DNA of 64,000 bases from Lodderomyces elongisporus (lineage: Eukaryota; Ascomycota; Pichiomycetes; Serinales; Debaryomycetaceae), in the NCBI RefSeq assembly GCF_030384665.1, contig NC_083676.1, positions 1,488,001 to 1,552,000 on the forward strand, in the 5' to 3' direction. Below are positions 63,678-64,000 of the stretch, piece after piece. A model generated the notes under the pieces. The model saw only the letters and a list, made by a program, of their open reading frames with translations. It had not been told where the DNA came from and made no database searches. Position numbers and translations under genes: made by a program. Within the stretch, counting starts at the first letter, position 1. Each line of letters opens with the position of its first letter.

Positions 63678-64000
63678 TTTCAATTGTGTGTTTCTTTAGT
63701 CTGTAATCAGATTTTGAGAGATTTATTGGAAACTTCCTGACGAGAATTAAGTATTCGATTCGGTTAACCTTATCTAGAAGACGAACATGATTGCTGATTG
63801 TTGTGGGCAAATTCAAGCATCTTGTGTTAACTGATCTCTTACTCTCCTAGTTCAAGATTCACAAAAATAAAAATAGAACAAACATTAAACAATAGAAAAT
63901 ATAAAACATAAAAATATAAAACATAAAAATATAGAACATAAAATATAAAATATAAAACATAAAATATAAAATGTAAAAAATAATATGCTGTAAATTATAA
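63678..64000. other. Upstream region of the F-box gene, window edge
   Basis: It probably holds the F-box promoter. From about 63888 to 63972 there is a degenerate tandem repeat of ACATAAAATATAAA-type units. No gene is seen before the window ends. Confidence 0.6.
63888..63972. repeat. Tandem repeat of ATAAAACAT/ATATAAA units
   Basis: Imperfect units of about 8-17 bases built from AAAATATAAAACAT run to near the window end. They are non-coding. Confidence 0.7.

Noticed and set aside
1..64000. Search for tRNAs, rRNA, LTRs, transposase or phage-like genes and secondary-metabolite or defence clusters
   Set aside because: Nothing recognisable was found by reading; only ordinary yeast genes and simple repeats are seen.

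Overview
The window looks like chromosomal DNA of a budding yeast of the CUG-Ser clade (Candida/Lodderomyces group). The genes are almost all intronless ATG-to-stop reading frames, and the one intron (in RPS19) has a perfect yeast 5' splice site and TACTAAC branch point. Intergenic DNA is AT-rich and full of homopolymers and microsatellites. The protein set is typically fungal (Sln1, Nop14, Nce102, Atg9, Cem1, metacaspase, Rheb, Zn2Cys6 factor, dynein). In ATG9, six TCA codons run directly into four CTG codons, as expected if CTG is read as serine. From memory, the gene set RHB1, MCA1, WOR2, DYN1, RPS19A matches one neighbourhood of Candida albicans, as does NCE102 beside NOP14. Lodderomyces elongisporus or a near relative is my best guess for the species, by inference. 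All protein descriptions here use the standard code, so any CTG-encoded Leu should be read as Ser.

Layout. 1-10 kb: NCE102 (+, eisosome membrane protein) and NOP14 (-, small-subunit ribosome biogenesis). 10-18 kb: SLN1 (+, osmosensing hybrid histidine kinase) convergent with ATG9 (-, autophagy scramblase). 20-28 kb: three + strand genes, a two-finger C2H2 regulator, CEM1 (mitochondrial beta-ketoacyl-ACP synthase) and an MDR-type oxidoreductase, meeting YND1 (-, Golgi apyrase). 31-33 kb: metacaspase MCA1 (+) convergent with RHB1 (-, Rheb GTPase). 33-47.5 kb: a Zn2Cys6 regulator, probably the WOR2 orthologue, isolated between about 4 kb of downstream and 8.3 kb of upstream non-coding DNA. 47.5-60.4 kb: the dynein heavy chain DYN1 (+, about 4,296 residues). 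60.5-63.7 kb: RPS19 (-, spliced) and an F-box protein (-).

There is no operon logic. These are independent housekeeping, signalling and regulatory genes. Several frames open with a non-ATG codon when extended to the upstream stop, so I placed the starts of CEM1, YND1, DYN1, the F-box gene and the oxidoreductase at the first in-frame ATG. I found no tRNA, rRNA, transposon, CRISPR or viral element. The least ordinary parts are the long gene-poor tracts around the Zn2Cys6 gene, with many pure G/C homopolymers, G-quadruplex motifs, AT-rich inverted repeats and one possible structured RNA. Other oddities are an arginine in the AAA4 P-loop of dynein and an NLS-like N-terminal extension on the oxidoreductase.
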